A stretch of 64,000 nucleotides of DNA, from positions 307,539 through 371,538 of the forward strand of contig JAGFBZ010000728.1 in assembly GCA_018398805.1 (NCBI GenBank). Direction: 5' to 3'. Source of the stretch: Hirundichthys speculiger. Taxonomy: Eukaryota; Chordata; Actinopteri; Beloniformes; Exocoetidae. The notes under the pieces were generated by a model that ran no database searches, was not told where the DNA came from, and was given only the letters and a program-made list of their open reading frames with translations. Within the stretch, counting starts at the first letter, position 1. Each line of letters opens with the position of its first letter. The translations under genes and the position numbers were made by a program. Positions 32,690 to 42,904 of this stretch are shown piece by piece.

Positions 32690-33727
32690 TAGGGATGAGA
32701 ATTGATAAGATTTTTCCGATTCCGATTCCATTATCGATACTGTTTAACGATTCGATTCTTTATCGATTCTCTTATCGATTCTAATTTGAGCAAAAAGGAG
32801 AACAAACAGTTTAATTAGCATCAATTTTTTTTTTACTAAGAAGTCACGACCTTACAAACGCAACGACGAGGTCAAAAGAGGCCCAAAGCCTGGATAACGT
32901 GTCAACTGTTGTAACATGTAACTGTGCAAATACACAAGAATGTGTAACATTTTACTAACAGATTTTTCCTAATAGAAATAAAAAAGCATCTCCTCAAAAA
33001 TATTAAGAAAGAAAGATAAATACTATCAAATACATTGGAACAGTGCATAGTGCACATCTGCAAATACTATGAAGAATTAAAAATTCTTTTGCAGAAAAAT
33101 AATCATGTCTTCCAGCCTCTGAACCAGCCAGACTATCTCTCTCTTGTCACGGTCATCTTCTAAATGTAATGCAGAAGGCATTCGTTTAATAGCATAGCAT
33201 TAATGTTATAGCGTGTTTTACAAAGAAGCACATAGGCAGCGGGATAGCTACTAACCAGAGTTACCAGAGGTGACCTTAGCTTGGCTACTGCTGCTGGGTT
33301 GAGATCCATCAGTCTGAAGCGTCAAAAACACGACACTCGTTAGCATGTTGTGTGTTCAAATGTTTCTGCATGTTAGCCGTGTTCCCTCCCGACACTGTTA
33401 TCTCCACTTTACAATGACTGCTAGTTGCCTTGTTGCCATCTTTCTTTGTGAAGTGAAGCCAAACTTTGGAGCGTTTGAACCTGGTGGGCGCCATTGTTGT
33501 TTACCACTCCAATGCGCGTGCTAAACTGACGTAACTTAGTCACGTAAGTGCTTTCTGGAATTGACTGTGCGTAACTTGCGTAAATTACGTGAGATTCGTG
33601 CTGGTTGGAATCGATAAGAGAATCGCTGGATAAACTGACAAACGATTCCATGGAATTGAAACACATGGAACCGGTTCTCTACAGGAACCAGTTCTCTACA
33701 GGAACCGGTTCTTGATTCCCAACCCTA
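32690..33727 (-). mobile_element. hAT derivative with BED finger and perfect target duplication
   Basis: Ends TAGGGATGAGAATTGATAAG and TTGATTCCCAACCCTA. Flanks are identical AAAGTCAG at 32682-32689 and 33728-33735. Terminal regions repeat ATCGATTCTTTATCGATTC and GGAACCGGTTCT. A BED-finger exon is present on the minus strand. Inserted into the RTE relic. Confidence 0.92.
33309..33494 (-). pseudogene. hAT BED-type zinc finger exon
   Basis: 61 codons: MAPTRFKRSKVWLHFTKKDG, then HCKVEITVSGGNTANMQKHL and NTQHANE. The BED pattern is clear (W-x-x-F, cysteine pair, N-x-x-x-H-L with final H). The first zinc cysteine position reads S in ATSSHC, so the finger is probably not functional. No downstream transposase core is present. 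Confidence 0.7.
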
Positions 33728-33950
33728 AAAGTCAGACTGAGATGGTTTGGACATGAACAGAGGAGGGATGGAGAAGATATCTGGAGAAGGATGATGAGGT
33801 TGGAACTGGAACAGGAGGTCCAGAGGAGGACCAGAGAGGAGATTTATGGATGTAGAGATGGAGGAGATAAAGAGAAGAGGATGTAGAGGATAGAGACAGA
33901 TGGAGGAGATGATTCACTGAGGTCATCCGACAGGAAAAGAAGAAGAAGAT

Positions 33951-34374
33951 ATGTGTCAGCTTTCTTTAAGGATCCTGTGTACCGTAATAGAGACCGTTGT
34001 GTCATTTCCCAGATCCTCACAGGCCCCGGGGAAATACAAGATCAGCTTCAAAGGAATTACTTTGGTCTTTTTGCTTTGGTGCCATCCCAAGTTGTTTTTT
34101 TTTTCTCTTTCCTAGTGATGAGAACTTGGCATTTGCGATGCCTTTGGGATCATAAATGCCACTCTGTGAGAAAAACTCACCCTGAACGGTGCAGGCTGAA
34201 GCTGTAAACACAGTCTGTGACTGTTTTCAGGAGCACAAACCACGTATGGCACAACGTAGTACACAGTATGCATACTGTGCATACTTGAACGGCAGCAGCA
34301 GTATGCCATCGTAAAAGTGACGCTTAAACGAGAGGGAAGAAGAGAGCTGGATTTATTTTTTTTTTAGATCAATA
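33951..34374. other. Unassigned sequence with GTATGCATAC palindrome
   Basis: Around 34255-34305, ACAGTATGCATACTGT is a perfect 16-bp palindrome with a further GTATGCC nearby; it may be a remnant of a small MITE. No gene recognised. Confidence 0.35.
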
Positions 34375-34376
34375 TA

Positions 34377-35095
34377 CAGTGGTACCTCTACTTACGAACG
34401 TCTCTACATACGAAATTTTCAGGTTACGAAACTCTTGCTACGAAAGAAATTTCAGGATACGAAAGGCAAAAATACAGTAGCGCTGCTACCGAACATTAAC
34501 ATACTTGTCAGCTTTGTATCTCAGTTTGAAAGCGGTGCATCCGAGCTGCTCTGCCATTGGCTATCGCTTAGCATCTTCCCGGCATCCCATTGGCTAGGAG
34601 GGCCCCTTGTCTGTATGAGCGTAACCCAGCAACCAGGTAAACAAACAATTATTACCTCCGCCAAGGAGGTTATGTTTTTTTGCCGCCGTTTATCTGTCTG
34701 TCTGTCTGTGTTCAAGATAACTCAAAAAGTTATGGATGGATTTTGATGAAATTTTCAGGACTTGTCAGAAATGTAAAAAGGAAGAACTGATTTCATTTTG
34801 GTTCTGATCCGGAAGAAATCCTGGATTCTGGATCACTTTCAAATTGTCGATAATTGTTGCGTTTAGTGGAGGTCTGCGCTCTCTGAGTGCTTTTCTAGTT
34901 CTAACATGTATTTCTTACAGGTTTTTATGTCATTTCATGTATTATTTATAATTTATAAAAAAAATTATGTTTGAATTTTGGGGGGCTTGGAACGGATTAG
35001 GACATTTAAATGGAAAACATGTCTCTACTTACGAAATTTTCAGGTTACGAAACTACTTCCAGAACCAATTAATTTTGTAAGTAGAGGTACCACTG
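34377..35095 (+). mobile_element. Tigger/pogo-like MITE with TA duplication
   Basis: Ends CAGTGGTACCTCTACTTACG and GTAAGTAGAGGTACCACTG are near-perfect inverted repeats of the Tigger type, bordered by TA on both sides (34375-34376, 35096-35097). Subterminal repeats TTTCAGGTTACGAAACT appear in both arms (about 34419 and 35039). A 250-bp repeat is nested at 34651-34900. No transposase. Confidence 0.85.
34651..34900 (+). mobile_element. Dispersed repeat nested in Tigger-like MITE
   Basis: Begins ATTACCTCCGCCAAGGAGG and ends GAGTGCTTTTCTAGTT, with TTATGGATGGATTTTGATG inside. The same kind of sequence is widespread in fish and some invertebrate genomes; its superfamily is not clear to me. It interrupts the Tigger-like element and is therefore younger. 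Confidence 0.6.
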
Positions 35096-35097
35096 TA

Positions 35098-35227
35098 TAT
35101 CTCTTTAGTTTTTTTTTTCCCTATTCATTTTTTTAAAGCATCGTAAACGTTCTTCGGTCCGTCCGCTATGACGGCGAAGGAGCAGCGGCGGTGTGTGGGT
35201 TTGAAAATGGGCTGTGATCTGAGGTCC
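35098..35227. other. Short unique spacer
   Basis: Between the Tigger-like and hAT elements; nothing recognised. Confidence 0.3.
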
Positions 35228-35235
35228 GTCATGGT

Positions 35236-35726
35236 CAGTGTTGCCAAATGTCGAAAATGAAATTATCGTACAAAATTATTTTAGCCCAAACTATCGTACA
35301 CTCAATCCAACCATGACGCAGCTAAGATTGCATGCGCTTCGCCTGTGTTTGGTCTTTGTTGTAGTGATAGGAGTTCTCAGTCTTCTTCTACTTTTTCTTC
35401 TTCTTCTTCTTCTTCTCCTTCTTCTTCTTCGCATTAGCATTACAGCAGTTGGCCTCCCGGTCTTGCCGCACTGTCGTCACCTTCCGCTCACGCTCACAAG
35501 TGACACCACACGAATACATTTCACTTCCTGTGGCCGCTTCACAATAAAAGTACCCCATCGTTTGTTGCTGTTTCATGAAATGGCCGAAATTATCGTACAT
35601 TTGGGTATTTTTTAATTATTGATCGTACATCGTACAAAGGGCTAAATTATCGTGCAGTAAGATAATTATCGTACATATGATAATTATCGTACAAATACGA
35701 TAATTATCGTACATCTGGCAACACTG
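35236..35726 (+). mobile_element. hAT MITE, CAGTGTTGCCA family
   Basis: Ends CAGTGTTGCCAAATGTCG and TACATCTGGCAACACTG. Flanks GTCATGGT (35228-35235) and CTCATGGT (35727-35734), 7 of 8. The right arm repeats GATAATTATCGTACAT several times. A TTC-rich microsatellite lies at 35380-35430. 491 bp. Confidence 0.85.
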
Positions 35727-35756
35727 CTCATGGTGCAAAGCATCACGACGTGCATT

Positions 35757-36085
35757 ATTTTTATTTTCATAAAAAAAAAAACAGGATGACATTAATGCCC
35801 TGGCAGTGGCAATAAGCTTTATTTTATTTTACATTTTTTAAGATGAGATTTACACTAAATATGTGTTACTGACAAGTGCTGATGTTAAAAGTGTTTGAAC
35901 AACAAATGTTATGGCACTTTAGTTCATATGGCAGCAGAACATTTAAATAAAAGTGACCTTTACACTACTTTTGAATTCATTATTTGATTTGATTTGATAT
36001 TTGATTTTTATTTGATTAATCGTGATTAATCAGGGAAATCATGCGATTAATCGCGATTAAACATTTTAATCGTTGCCCACCTCTA
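35757..36085 (+). mobile_element. hAT 3' end, same family as 8418-10164
   Basis: Near-identical to 9851-10164, including GCCCTGGCAGTGGCAATAAG and GATTAATCGCGATTAA, ending in GTTGCCCACCTCTA. The 5' portion is absent; the breakpoint is an A-run at 35770. No target duplication can be assigned. Confidence 0.8.
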
Positions 36086-36309
36086 ATTAAAATACATTAT
36101 TTTTTTGCTCTTTGAGCAGCACATTCCTAAAAAAATTGTTTTAAGAAAGATTTGTGACACTAAAGCTTTTTTAATTCAATCATTAATTTTTTTATGCAGA
36201 TAAATACAATGAAAAGATTGTTTTCTATAATTACACTGAATAACAGGGAAAAAAATCTAAATATAGAAAAAACTATGAAATAACACAATTATCTTACGCT
36301 TTAAGATAA

Positions 36310-37150
36310 AGTGCCTCTGGGCTCTGCGTGGAAGTGTGTGAGTCTGATGGCTTGTGGGTAATCTGGCGGCGCTGCGTCTCACACGTCTGCGCCTCCTCGA
36401 GTGAGTCCTGGAGGCGGGAGGGGGTCCCTGACGATGCTGAGGATGCTGATGATGCTGAGGATGCTGCAGGACCTGCCGTGAACTCTGCTAAACATCCTGC
36501 TGAGAGGGTAAAGGCACCTGGACAATCGCCTCAGCAGGTTTCGCCACCCTCTGCAGGTGTCCGCGGCCCCGCGGCTGCGCCGTTCCCGTACCACGCTGCG
36601 ATGCAGCTGGTCAGGATGTTCTCGGCGACGGCGTTGCAGAATGTTCCCCAAACTTCCCCAGTTTTCTGAGGAAGTACAGCAGGTGATGATGAGCTTTCTT
36701 GGCCAGTTGTGTGACGTCGAGTGTCCAGGTGAGGCCGTCGCTGACGTGGACACCCAGACTCGCGTATCATCGGGGGTTAATGCAGCCTCCTCTCCCTGGA
36801 TCATCTCCTTGGTCTATATTCCCATCCTCAGCGGACCTGCTGGTGCCGAACAGTCAGGGGTCCAGTGCTGCAGGTGTAGTTTTCTGATGTAGCAGAGGTC
36901 CTCCAGCTTCAGCGGCAGATCTGTTTGGCTTCCTTGATTGTTTTCCTTCGCCTGTACTTTGTGGATTTGTGCTCTCGCTCGTCTAATCTAAATGCCAGCG
37001 AGCATTCAGCATGTGTCTGACCTGATTGTTCATCCAGGGCTTTTACCACTTGTGAGGTTGCCAGAGTCCTTTTCTCAGCACTTGAAAGACAGTCTGGCAC
37101 TGAGCGTTCCAAAAACAACGGACAGTTTGTCCTGCACATTGTTCAGTTGT
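36310..37150 (-). pseudogene. Rex1-like LINE relic, reverse-transcriptase C terminus
   Basis: On the minus strand the segments LLYFLRKLGKFGEH-like (36655-36690), then WYGNG (near 36590), a decayed RVAKPAEAI and IVRDPLPPPG (about 36400-36430) match, in order, the region after the YxDD box of Rex1-type reverse transcriptases (LYFLRKL, TxWYGN, IIxDPxHP). Many frameshifts. Just upstream, 36700-36900, is the corresponding GTSEVDPL-type stretch in decayed form. Open frames on both strands here are remnants and shadows. Confidence 0.6.
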
Positions 37151-37169
37151 GCAGAAATATGCTGTCGAC

Positions 37170-38115
37170 CAAGGTTATTATCGTGAACGAAAATGAACGA
37201 AATAACAAAAACTAGAAGTGAAAAAATATTTTCGTTAACTGAAATAAAATAAAAATAAGTTTTTTAAAAAAGGATAACTAACTGAAACTGTATTATGTGT
37301 TTATAAAACGAACTAAAATTAACTATAATAATGTCAAGAACATCCTTCGTTTTCGTGTTTGTAATTTTTTTTCCTCATAAACGTTTGAAATCTATTAACT
37401 TCGCTTCGCCGTACAACAACAACTGCAAAAAAAGAAAAAAGTGATCAGCAGTGATGGCTGCAACAAAAGTTGGGAGAAAGCGTCTCAGTCCTATTTGGGA
37501 TTTCTTTGACTGCGACTGTGTTAACGATAAAAATAAGTGCCTTGTTGTAGAAGCAGGTGATACAATGTGTGGAATACTTCTGAAGGAGAAAAAAACCCAC
37601 GAATCTGAAAGTACATTTGAAAAACTCGCACAAGAAGGCTAACCAAGACTACCTGGATAAACTAGCCTAAGCTAGCCCCCTGGAAAGAGAAGCTACAGCT
37701 GCAGGCCAGTCAACGTTGGGAAGGAACGGGAGAAAACAGCAACTATAATGGACTGTTTCCATGGAGACCAGATAGCTGCTGGTCAGTAAATACGCAGGAA
37801 CACCACAAGAGGGAAGATGCATTGATAAATATGTTTATTGAGACCAGAATGTAAACACGACTATGTGATTCGATAGCCTTCAAAAAGTTCAGTGCTTCAC
37901 TCCAACCAAAATTACAACCCTAATTTACAAAATAAAACTAAAACTAACAGTGAAACTAATGAAAACTCAACTAAAACTAAGTATTTCAAAACAAAAACAA
38001 ATAAAAACTAGCAAATCTGCTCTAAAAACGAATAAAAACGAACTGAATTTGGAAAAACTAAACTAAAAACTAAATAAAAATTAAAACTAATGGAAAATCC
38101 AAAACTATTATTATA
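37170..38115 (+). mobile_element. hAT derivative with BED fragment, inverted relative of 12944-14155
   Basis: Starts CAAGGTTATTATCGTGAACG and ends CCAAAACTATTATTATA. Matches the other copy on the opposite strand, with a single 53-bp unit where that copy has six. The right boundary is degraded, and the octamer CTGTCGAC (37162-37169) has no clear partner. Confidence 0.8.
37451..37642 (+). pseudogene. hAT transposase BED fragment, frameshifted
   Basis: MMAATKVGRKRLSPIWDFFD and CGILLKEKKT match the peptide on the minus strand at 13663-13863, then a shift replaces TNLKVHL with HESESTFEKL. The finger's terminal histidines are therefore lost in frame. Only the N-terminal fragment of a transposase is present. 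Confidence 0.7.
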
Positions 38116-38569
38116 TCGATGGTAGGGAAGCCAGCACATCGTCTGTATCCTGATCCATTCTGAGTCGTATTAATAGTTAGACTGTTTATTTTATGTTTAA
38201 TTAAATCATGTACATTTTTGAATATTTTTGGAGCTGTGATGTCATCAAGTCTGTCCCGACGCCGCCAGCTGCAAAGGCCACAACTTGCCAGCTCAAGCCA
38301 CAGCGCTGGAAGCTGTTTTTTATGTGTTTATTTTACGTACGTTTGAGGCATCTGCTGGTTGGAAAAGGTCTGTGCTTTTCACCCCACTTCTGTTGCTCCA
38401 CGGCGCCACACCTGGTTGCGGGTTGCACAGAAAAACAGCTCGTCAGTCTCTTTGCTGCTGTTCCCGGTGCCACTGCTGAATGTCTCACCCTGTGGTTTCA
38501 TCTCTCCATTTCTACTGGTTTGTTCTCCAGCTATTTTAAACACTCTGCTGTGGAACCATAACTTGACTC
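38116..38569. other. Unassigned sequence
   Basis: No gene recognised. Three frames are open for 60-117 codons, but no family signature is seen. Confidence 0.3.
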
Positions 38570-39135
38570 GGGGAAATGGCCTCCGACGTGGTCGACCATC
38601 ACATTAAACAGATAAACAGACCTGTAAATGAGATTACATCTGAGCATTCAAGTCTTCCAGGTGGAGTACCTCAGGGTTCATTTCTGGGGCCGCTCTTGTT
38701 TCTGTTGTACATCCTCCCCTTAGGAAAGATAATTCAGCAGTTTAGCCGTGTCTCCTTCCATCTCTTAGCTATTCAGTTGTATCGCTCCTTTAGGAGCTCT
38801 GGGGCCCAGAATTTTAACTCCAGAATCAAATGCCTGTCAAGAATAAAGCAGTGGTTAAGTGATAATTATTTACGCTGAATTCAGGGCTGAAACACTCGTC
38901 ATCGCCCCAGGCGCTGCTGTTCCAGGGATTAAACGGCGCTTGGAAGCCAACCCGTAGAAATTTAGTAGTAATTTTTGATGGAGCAATGTCCTTGAAGCAC
39001 CACTCAAAACAGCTACAAAAAATGTGCGGTTTTTCAATTGAAGAGCATCTCCAAACTCAGAGCAACGGTGCCTTAAGATGACCGAGAGATGACGATGCAG
39101 GCTTTAGTTCCATCATCGCCAGACTACATTAGGGC
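38570..39135 (+). pseudogene. L2-like LINE reverse-transcriptase relic
   Basis: The plus strand reads SSLPGGVPQGSFLGPLLFLL then YILPLGKIIQQF, the GVPQGSxLGP block of L2-type reverse transcriptases, then the expected YADD position is lost, then SRIKCLSRIKQWLSDNYL and, out of frame, GVIFDG-like and further thumb residues to about 39130. Similar in order to the L2-like element at 55520-59137. Stops and frameshifts throughout. Its end abuts the next hAT relic. Confidence 0.75.
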
Positions 39136-39139
39136 TTGC

Positions 39140-39813
39140 AGAGGGTTGCCTCTGGCTTGCTCACGTTAACTCATATTAGCTAATGTAAGCTCACGTTAGC
39201 GTGATTTCAAAACTCCATGGAAGCGACGATTATGTTTCAGGTGGCTGGTCGGGTTTGACGTATTAAAGCTTGTGCTATTTTCCCTCCTTTTTTTAGAGCA
39301 TTTGTCACAAATAACCAGCGAACTATCTTCTTCTGAAACTTTAATGAAGTTCTACACCATCGCGGCCGTTTTTCTTTGTTTTTATCAGTGCGCTGTGCCG
39401 CAATGCTGCATTCAAGGTGTAACGTAAATTCCTCCGCTACCTCGTTTGCTAATCGTTCTTTCGGCCTTATCTATTTTTTCTATTTTGTATGTGTAAAATG
39501 TGGGAAAATACTGCGAATATAAATTTCAATTAAGCAACTACCAAAATGATGACTGAATGATGTTTTCTGGCATGAGGGGGTATTCTTGATTTTCCTTATT
39601 GAGTAACCGTTTTTCTGATTATGCCGACGTCACTTGAACATAACATTCACTGCCGGTCATTCAAGGCTCAGAGGGAGCGAGGCACTGCCGTGTTGACAAA
39701 AATATATATGTTATCGGGGCTATTCGTCATGATATTGGACTTATTTGGATGACGTCATAATTTCCTGTTATCGATCCGATAGTTATCGGGTCGATAATTA
39801 TCGTGCACCCCTA
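39140..39813 (-). mobile_element. hAT derivative, TAGGGGTGCACGATAA family, copy C, truncated
   Basis: Inverted relative of 14780-15875 and 18028-18982. The terminus TAGGGGTGCACGATAATTAT is at 39813 on the minus strand; the opposite end is missing from about 39140. Shared landmarks are TTCAAGGCTCAGAGGGAGCG and GCTAACGTGAGC-type words. Confidence 0.8.
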
Positions 39814-39814
39814 A

Positions 39815-40330
39815 ATTAGGCGTATACTCGTGGTGTCCTGTGCCACAAGAAACCCCACAAGCTGTTCATGGTTGGACAGTCCCCGCTGTTCCACTGACCG
39901 CTGCTCATCATGGCTGACATCTGGGGTTGGGCTCATGACAGCAAAGTGTTTTGCCCCATTCTGTATTTGCTTACTCAGACATGCGTTAGAGAGCTTTTTC
40001 TTGCGAATCCTCCTCAGATGCTTCTTAATGATGGCGTCGAACTGAGCCACCAATTTACCTTAAACCCCCAGGAAACTGCCGTGTTCAAATTGTTCTCCGT
40101 GTCCCTGAAGATGGGTCACAGCAGCAAGTAATCTTTTTCCAAAATGTCTTCCCATGGAGTAACAGTTATGAGTCCTTGGCCTGATCAGTGCTTCTGCCCG
40201 TTTGGAGTCAGACTTGGCTCAATCGACAATGAGGATGTTGACCTCGAGTTACCGCCTCTAAAAATCCATCACCAATGGAGCTCCAAGACTGTGAATTACC
40301 ATGTCAACAGGAAGTAAACGAAGCAGCTCC
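39815..40330 (-). pseudogene. hAT/ZMYM-type transposase relic
   Basis: On the minus strand 39811-40053 encodes MVAQFDAIIKKHLRRIRKKK, then SKQIQNGAKHFAVMSPTPDV and SHDEQ, resembling the segment of ZMYM1-like hAT transposases in which FD-x-VI-x-HLRRI is followed by I-QN and then DSTPDVSHxDQ, which carries the first catalytic Asp (here replaced: SPTPDVS). Upstream (40054-40330), further decayed frames read NRKTFW and GSFLGV before the match. About one fifth of a transposase; dead. Identification is from motif order only. Confidence 0.55.
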
Positions 40331-40959
40331 TCCTGCTCCCCTTTCATTGAATTAGAGCTTTTATTGCAGTTGAGTGGCTTTCTGCAGCGGTGGAGGAAAG
40401 ACAGATGATCTGGGAAGAGTCACAGAGCAAATAAATGTGTAATTGAAATATCTAGTTTTTAAAAGAGGAGAAAAAACATTGAAGTAGCAAGTTGATGAAG
40501 TATTAAAAACACATTTCAGAGAGGAAACAGGCTCAGTTGTTCTCACTTTAACAGCATTAACTAAGTTATCAAAGACAAAAACAGTTTAAGAAGCTTCGTG
40601 GGTTCAGTCAGTACATCCAGGCGCTCTGCTGATCCTGAAGGAGACTTTCTTTACTCACTGAAGTGGAAGCAAGAAACGAATAAAAAGATATTTTAAATAT
40701 TTAATGACATCATCTTCTAAATCATGTAGGTTACCTGAAATGCTTCTCTGTTGACTCGGATGTTTGTTGCTAATGAGAAAGAAGAAGAAAAGAAGACCCC
40801 AACTATATACATGTGTATAATAAAAAAAAAATAATTTATTTAAAAAGGGGGGGGGGGGGGCGCACTCATGAGGCAGGTCGCTTTTCTCACAGCTCTACTG
40901 TTCACTTTCTAATGAAATGAAACAACCCAAAGTGTTTGTGGTGATAGGAAAAAACGGTA
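40331..40959. other. Unassigned sequence with G-run
   Basis: A homopolymer of about 15 G at 40847-40861. No gene recognised. Confidence 0.35.
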
Positions 40960-41180
40960 AAGCTTTGAAAAACAGTAGCTCTAACGCTTAAAAAATTAAT
41001 CAGGGTCTCCCAATGACAAGTATCCTGTATCCTATCCAGGCCGTGGACCGGTTCCGGCCGTGAATCAATTGGTACCGGGCTGAGCAAGAAAAAATGAGCT
41101 TATTAAGTTTATTTATTATATGAGTCTGAACGAGCTTTTATTTTGAAAAATCTTTTATTTTGAAAATAGGCCGCTTTGTC
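40960..41180. mobile_element. hAT fragment, GGACCGG family
   Basis: The segment GTGGACCGGTTCCGGCCGTG then AATCAATTGGTACCGGGC, followed by GAGTCTGAACGAGCTTTTAT and a duplicated CTTTTATTTTGAAAA, matches from memory a common fish hAT non-autonomous element. Boundaries not found. Confidence 0.45.
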
Positions 41181-41431
41181 TCGGGGAAAATGCACAGTGA
41201 AGAGAAAGAAGAACAGCCTACGACTTACAAGCCAAAGAAAGCTTTTAACAGACAACACCAGGAGTTCTAGTTTCTACACATCCATCTTTCTGAAATGGCC
41301 CCAGGATAAATCCAAGGGTTAGTCAGCGCTCACACATATACATCTATGCTACCTATGAAATGCACCAATGCAGATTTTTTTTTTTTTCTTCCCCCAGTTT
41401 ATTGTCAAAGTTGTGGAAGAGTCTCGTCCAG
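41181..41431. other. Short unassigned stretch
   Basis: T-run at 41374-41388; nothing else recognised. Confidence 0.3.
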
Positions 41432-41435
41432 TTAA

Positions 41436-42505
41436 AGTTATGGTGGGAGATCTTTGAAAAAAACGGTTCCAGCAATCCAACTCAAGTGAGATTTTGAAAA
41501 TATACACTCCCTCCCTCTTCCCAAAGGCTCCGCACCCCTCGAAAACCACACCTTCACACAATTCACGACTACATGAACGCGCACGCTGTCTCGAGCGGTC
41601 ACGGAAGTTCACGAGCATTCGCGAGCGCTCACGTCGATTTACCAACAACAAGTAGCATCAGAGTAGGCTGGCTAACTTCAAGCCATGGCGTCTTCTCCGT
41701 CAAGGATAACAACAGTCCTAGCTAACGGTGTCACGCACATAGTACTGTAGCCTAGTTGACAGAGTTGGTAGCTTAGCGAAACATGCTGGAATATGTTCAT
41801 CATATCACTCGATGGACAATAATTTTGTCATCATCTTTCATTTTCTCACTGACTAGGTGAATAGGCCTACAATACCCATAACCCATCAGTATTTTGAAAT
41901 ATTATATAATCAGAATGGCATCATCTCACCCATCCAGTAGAAACTGGGCCACCTTGGCGTCGGTCTGGAGACCCTTTTCATTTGTTAGCTGGCGCCAGCG
42001 CTGGAAAGCCGTACCGATAACCACTCTTGTTCTGTTCTTCGGTTAGCTTCGGTTAGCTTCGGTTAGCTTCCGCATGGCTGTTGCTTTTTCAACAACAGTT
42101 TTCTCTTTGATTTTGCTGCCGGTTGACGTCTTCTTCTCTGCCGTTGTTGCAACGAAATGATCTGTGCGAGCTAACTTGATTTCTGGCTTTCAAATAGCAA
42201 CACTGTGTCTGCTCACCTGATTGCCAGAGCTGAGGGAGGTTCCTCCAGTAACCAAACTGTGAACGCGCAAGATGGGGGGGTGGGAGGGTGCATTGATATT
42301 TGATGGACGTATTAGGCAGCCAATAAATGTAAAGATGATCAGTACATTGATTGGTCAGTTTTCCTCTGATTACGCCCTCTAGACCGGACCAAAACGTTTA
42401 GTTTTTTTTGCAAACATTCTATTTCAATGGGTACAATGGGAATGTTAAAAGGTTTTCAGGCTTATTCGTAAAAAATGCTGCAAAAAAAGATCTCCCACCT
42501 TACCT
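41436..42505. mobile_element. TTAA-flanked element (piggyBac-like ends)
   Basis: Left end AGTTATGGTGGGAGATCTTT and right end AGATCTCCCACCTTACCT are inverted repeats, each bordered by TTAA (41432-41435 and 42506-42509). TTAA duplication is characteristic of piggyBac and Kolobok elements. The interior includes three tandem CTTCGGTTAG units (about 42036-42066) and no transposase. 1,070 bp, non-autonomous. Confidence 0.75.
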
Positions 42506-42509
42506 TTAA

Positions 42510-42904
42510 TTAAAGCATGGGAGCATTATTGAGCCGACTAATTTTGTAACTCATCCCATTCCTTTACTGTTTACTCACTCTGTTGTTGTCTCTTTCATCT
42601 CCAGGCGCTACAGGCAACTATTTGAAACACAACAATCCAGTCGCCACAGGACGTGCAAAAACCCGTGCTGGTCTTCAGTATCGAATGCTGCAGTTACATA
42701 GAAAATGAAAACGAAAAGGCTCAAAAACCGTTTTATGTTTTGACCGTACGCCTCACTGTGCAACAACAGGGACCTCCAGACCTTTACATCACACGTGCAC
42801 AGGTGTCCACGTTCGACCCTGTCGATTCAGCAACAGAAGCTCACAGAAAGGAAGGGAAGTGCGTCAGTTCTGCAGTCCTCACCAAACCTGATCCACATTG
42901 GCCA
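42510..42904. other. Unassigned sequence with a 90-codon frame
   Basis: The frame 42653-42925 is preceded by CTCTTTCATCTCCAG, a plausible splice acceptor, but the peptide has no recognisable family and runs into the next MITE. I do not call it a gene. Confidence 0.3.

Larger units (their letters stand above)
32140..33950 (+). pseudogene. RTE-like LINE reverse-transcriptase C-terminal relic, split by hAT
   Basis: The plus strand encodes FESMEQVEEHLERWRYDLK followed by RRGMKVYR (32262-32340), matching the region just after the YADD box of RTE-type reverse transcriptases. After the inserted hAT, 33736 onward gives LRWFGHEQRRDGEDIWRRMM then RLELEQEVQRRTREE, the conserved C-terminal end (RWFGH). 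Sequence between is recognisable but frame-shifted. The hAT at 32690-33727 splits it exactly at an 8-bp duplication, and the reading order across the gap is as expected. Catalytic core missing; dead copy. Confidence 0.75.

Noticed and set aside
36328..36892. Several overlapping frames of 62-141 codons
   Set aside because: They overlie a decayed Rex1-like reverse-transcriptase C terminus; only scattered minus-strand motifs are genuine.
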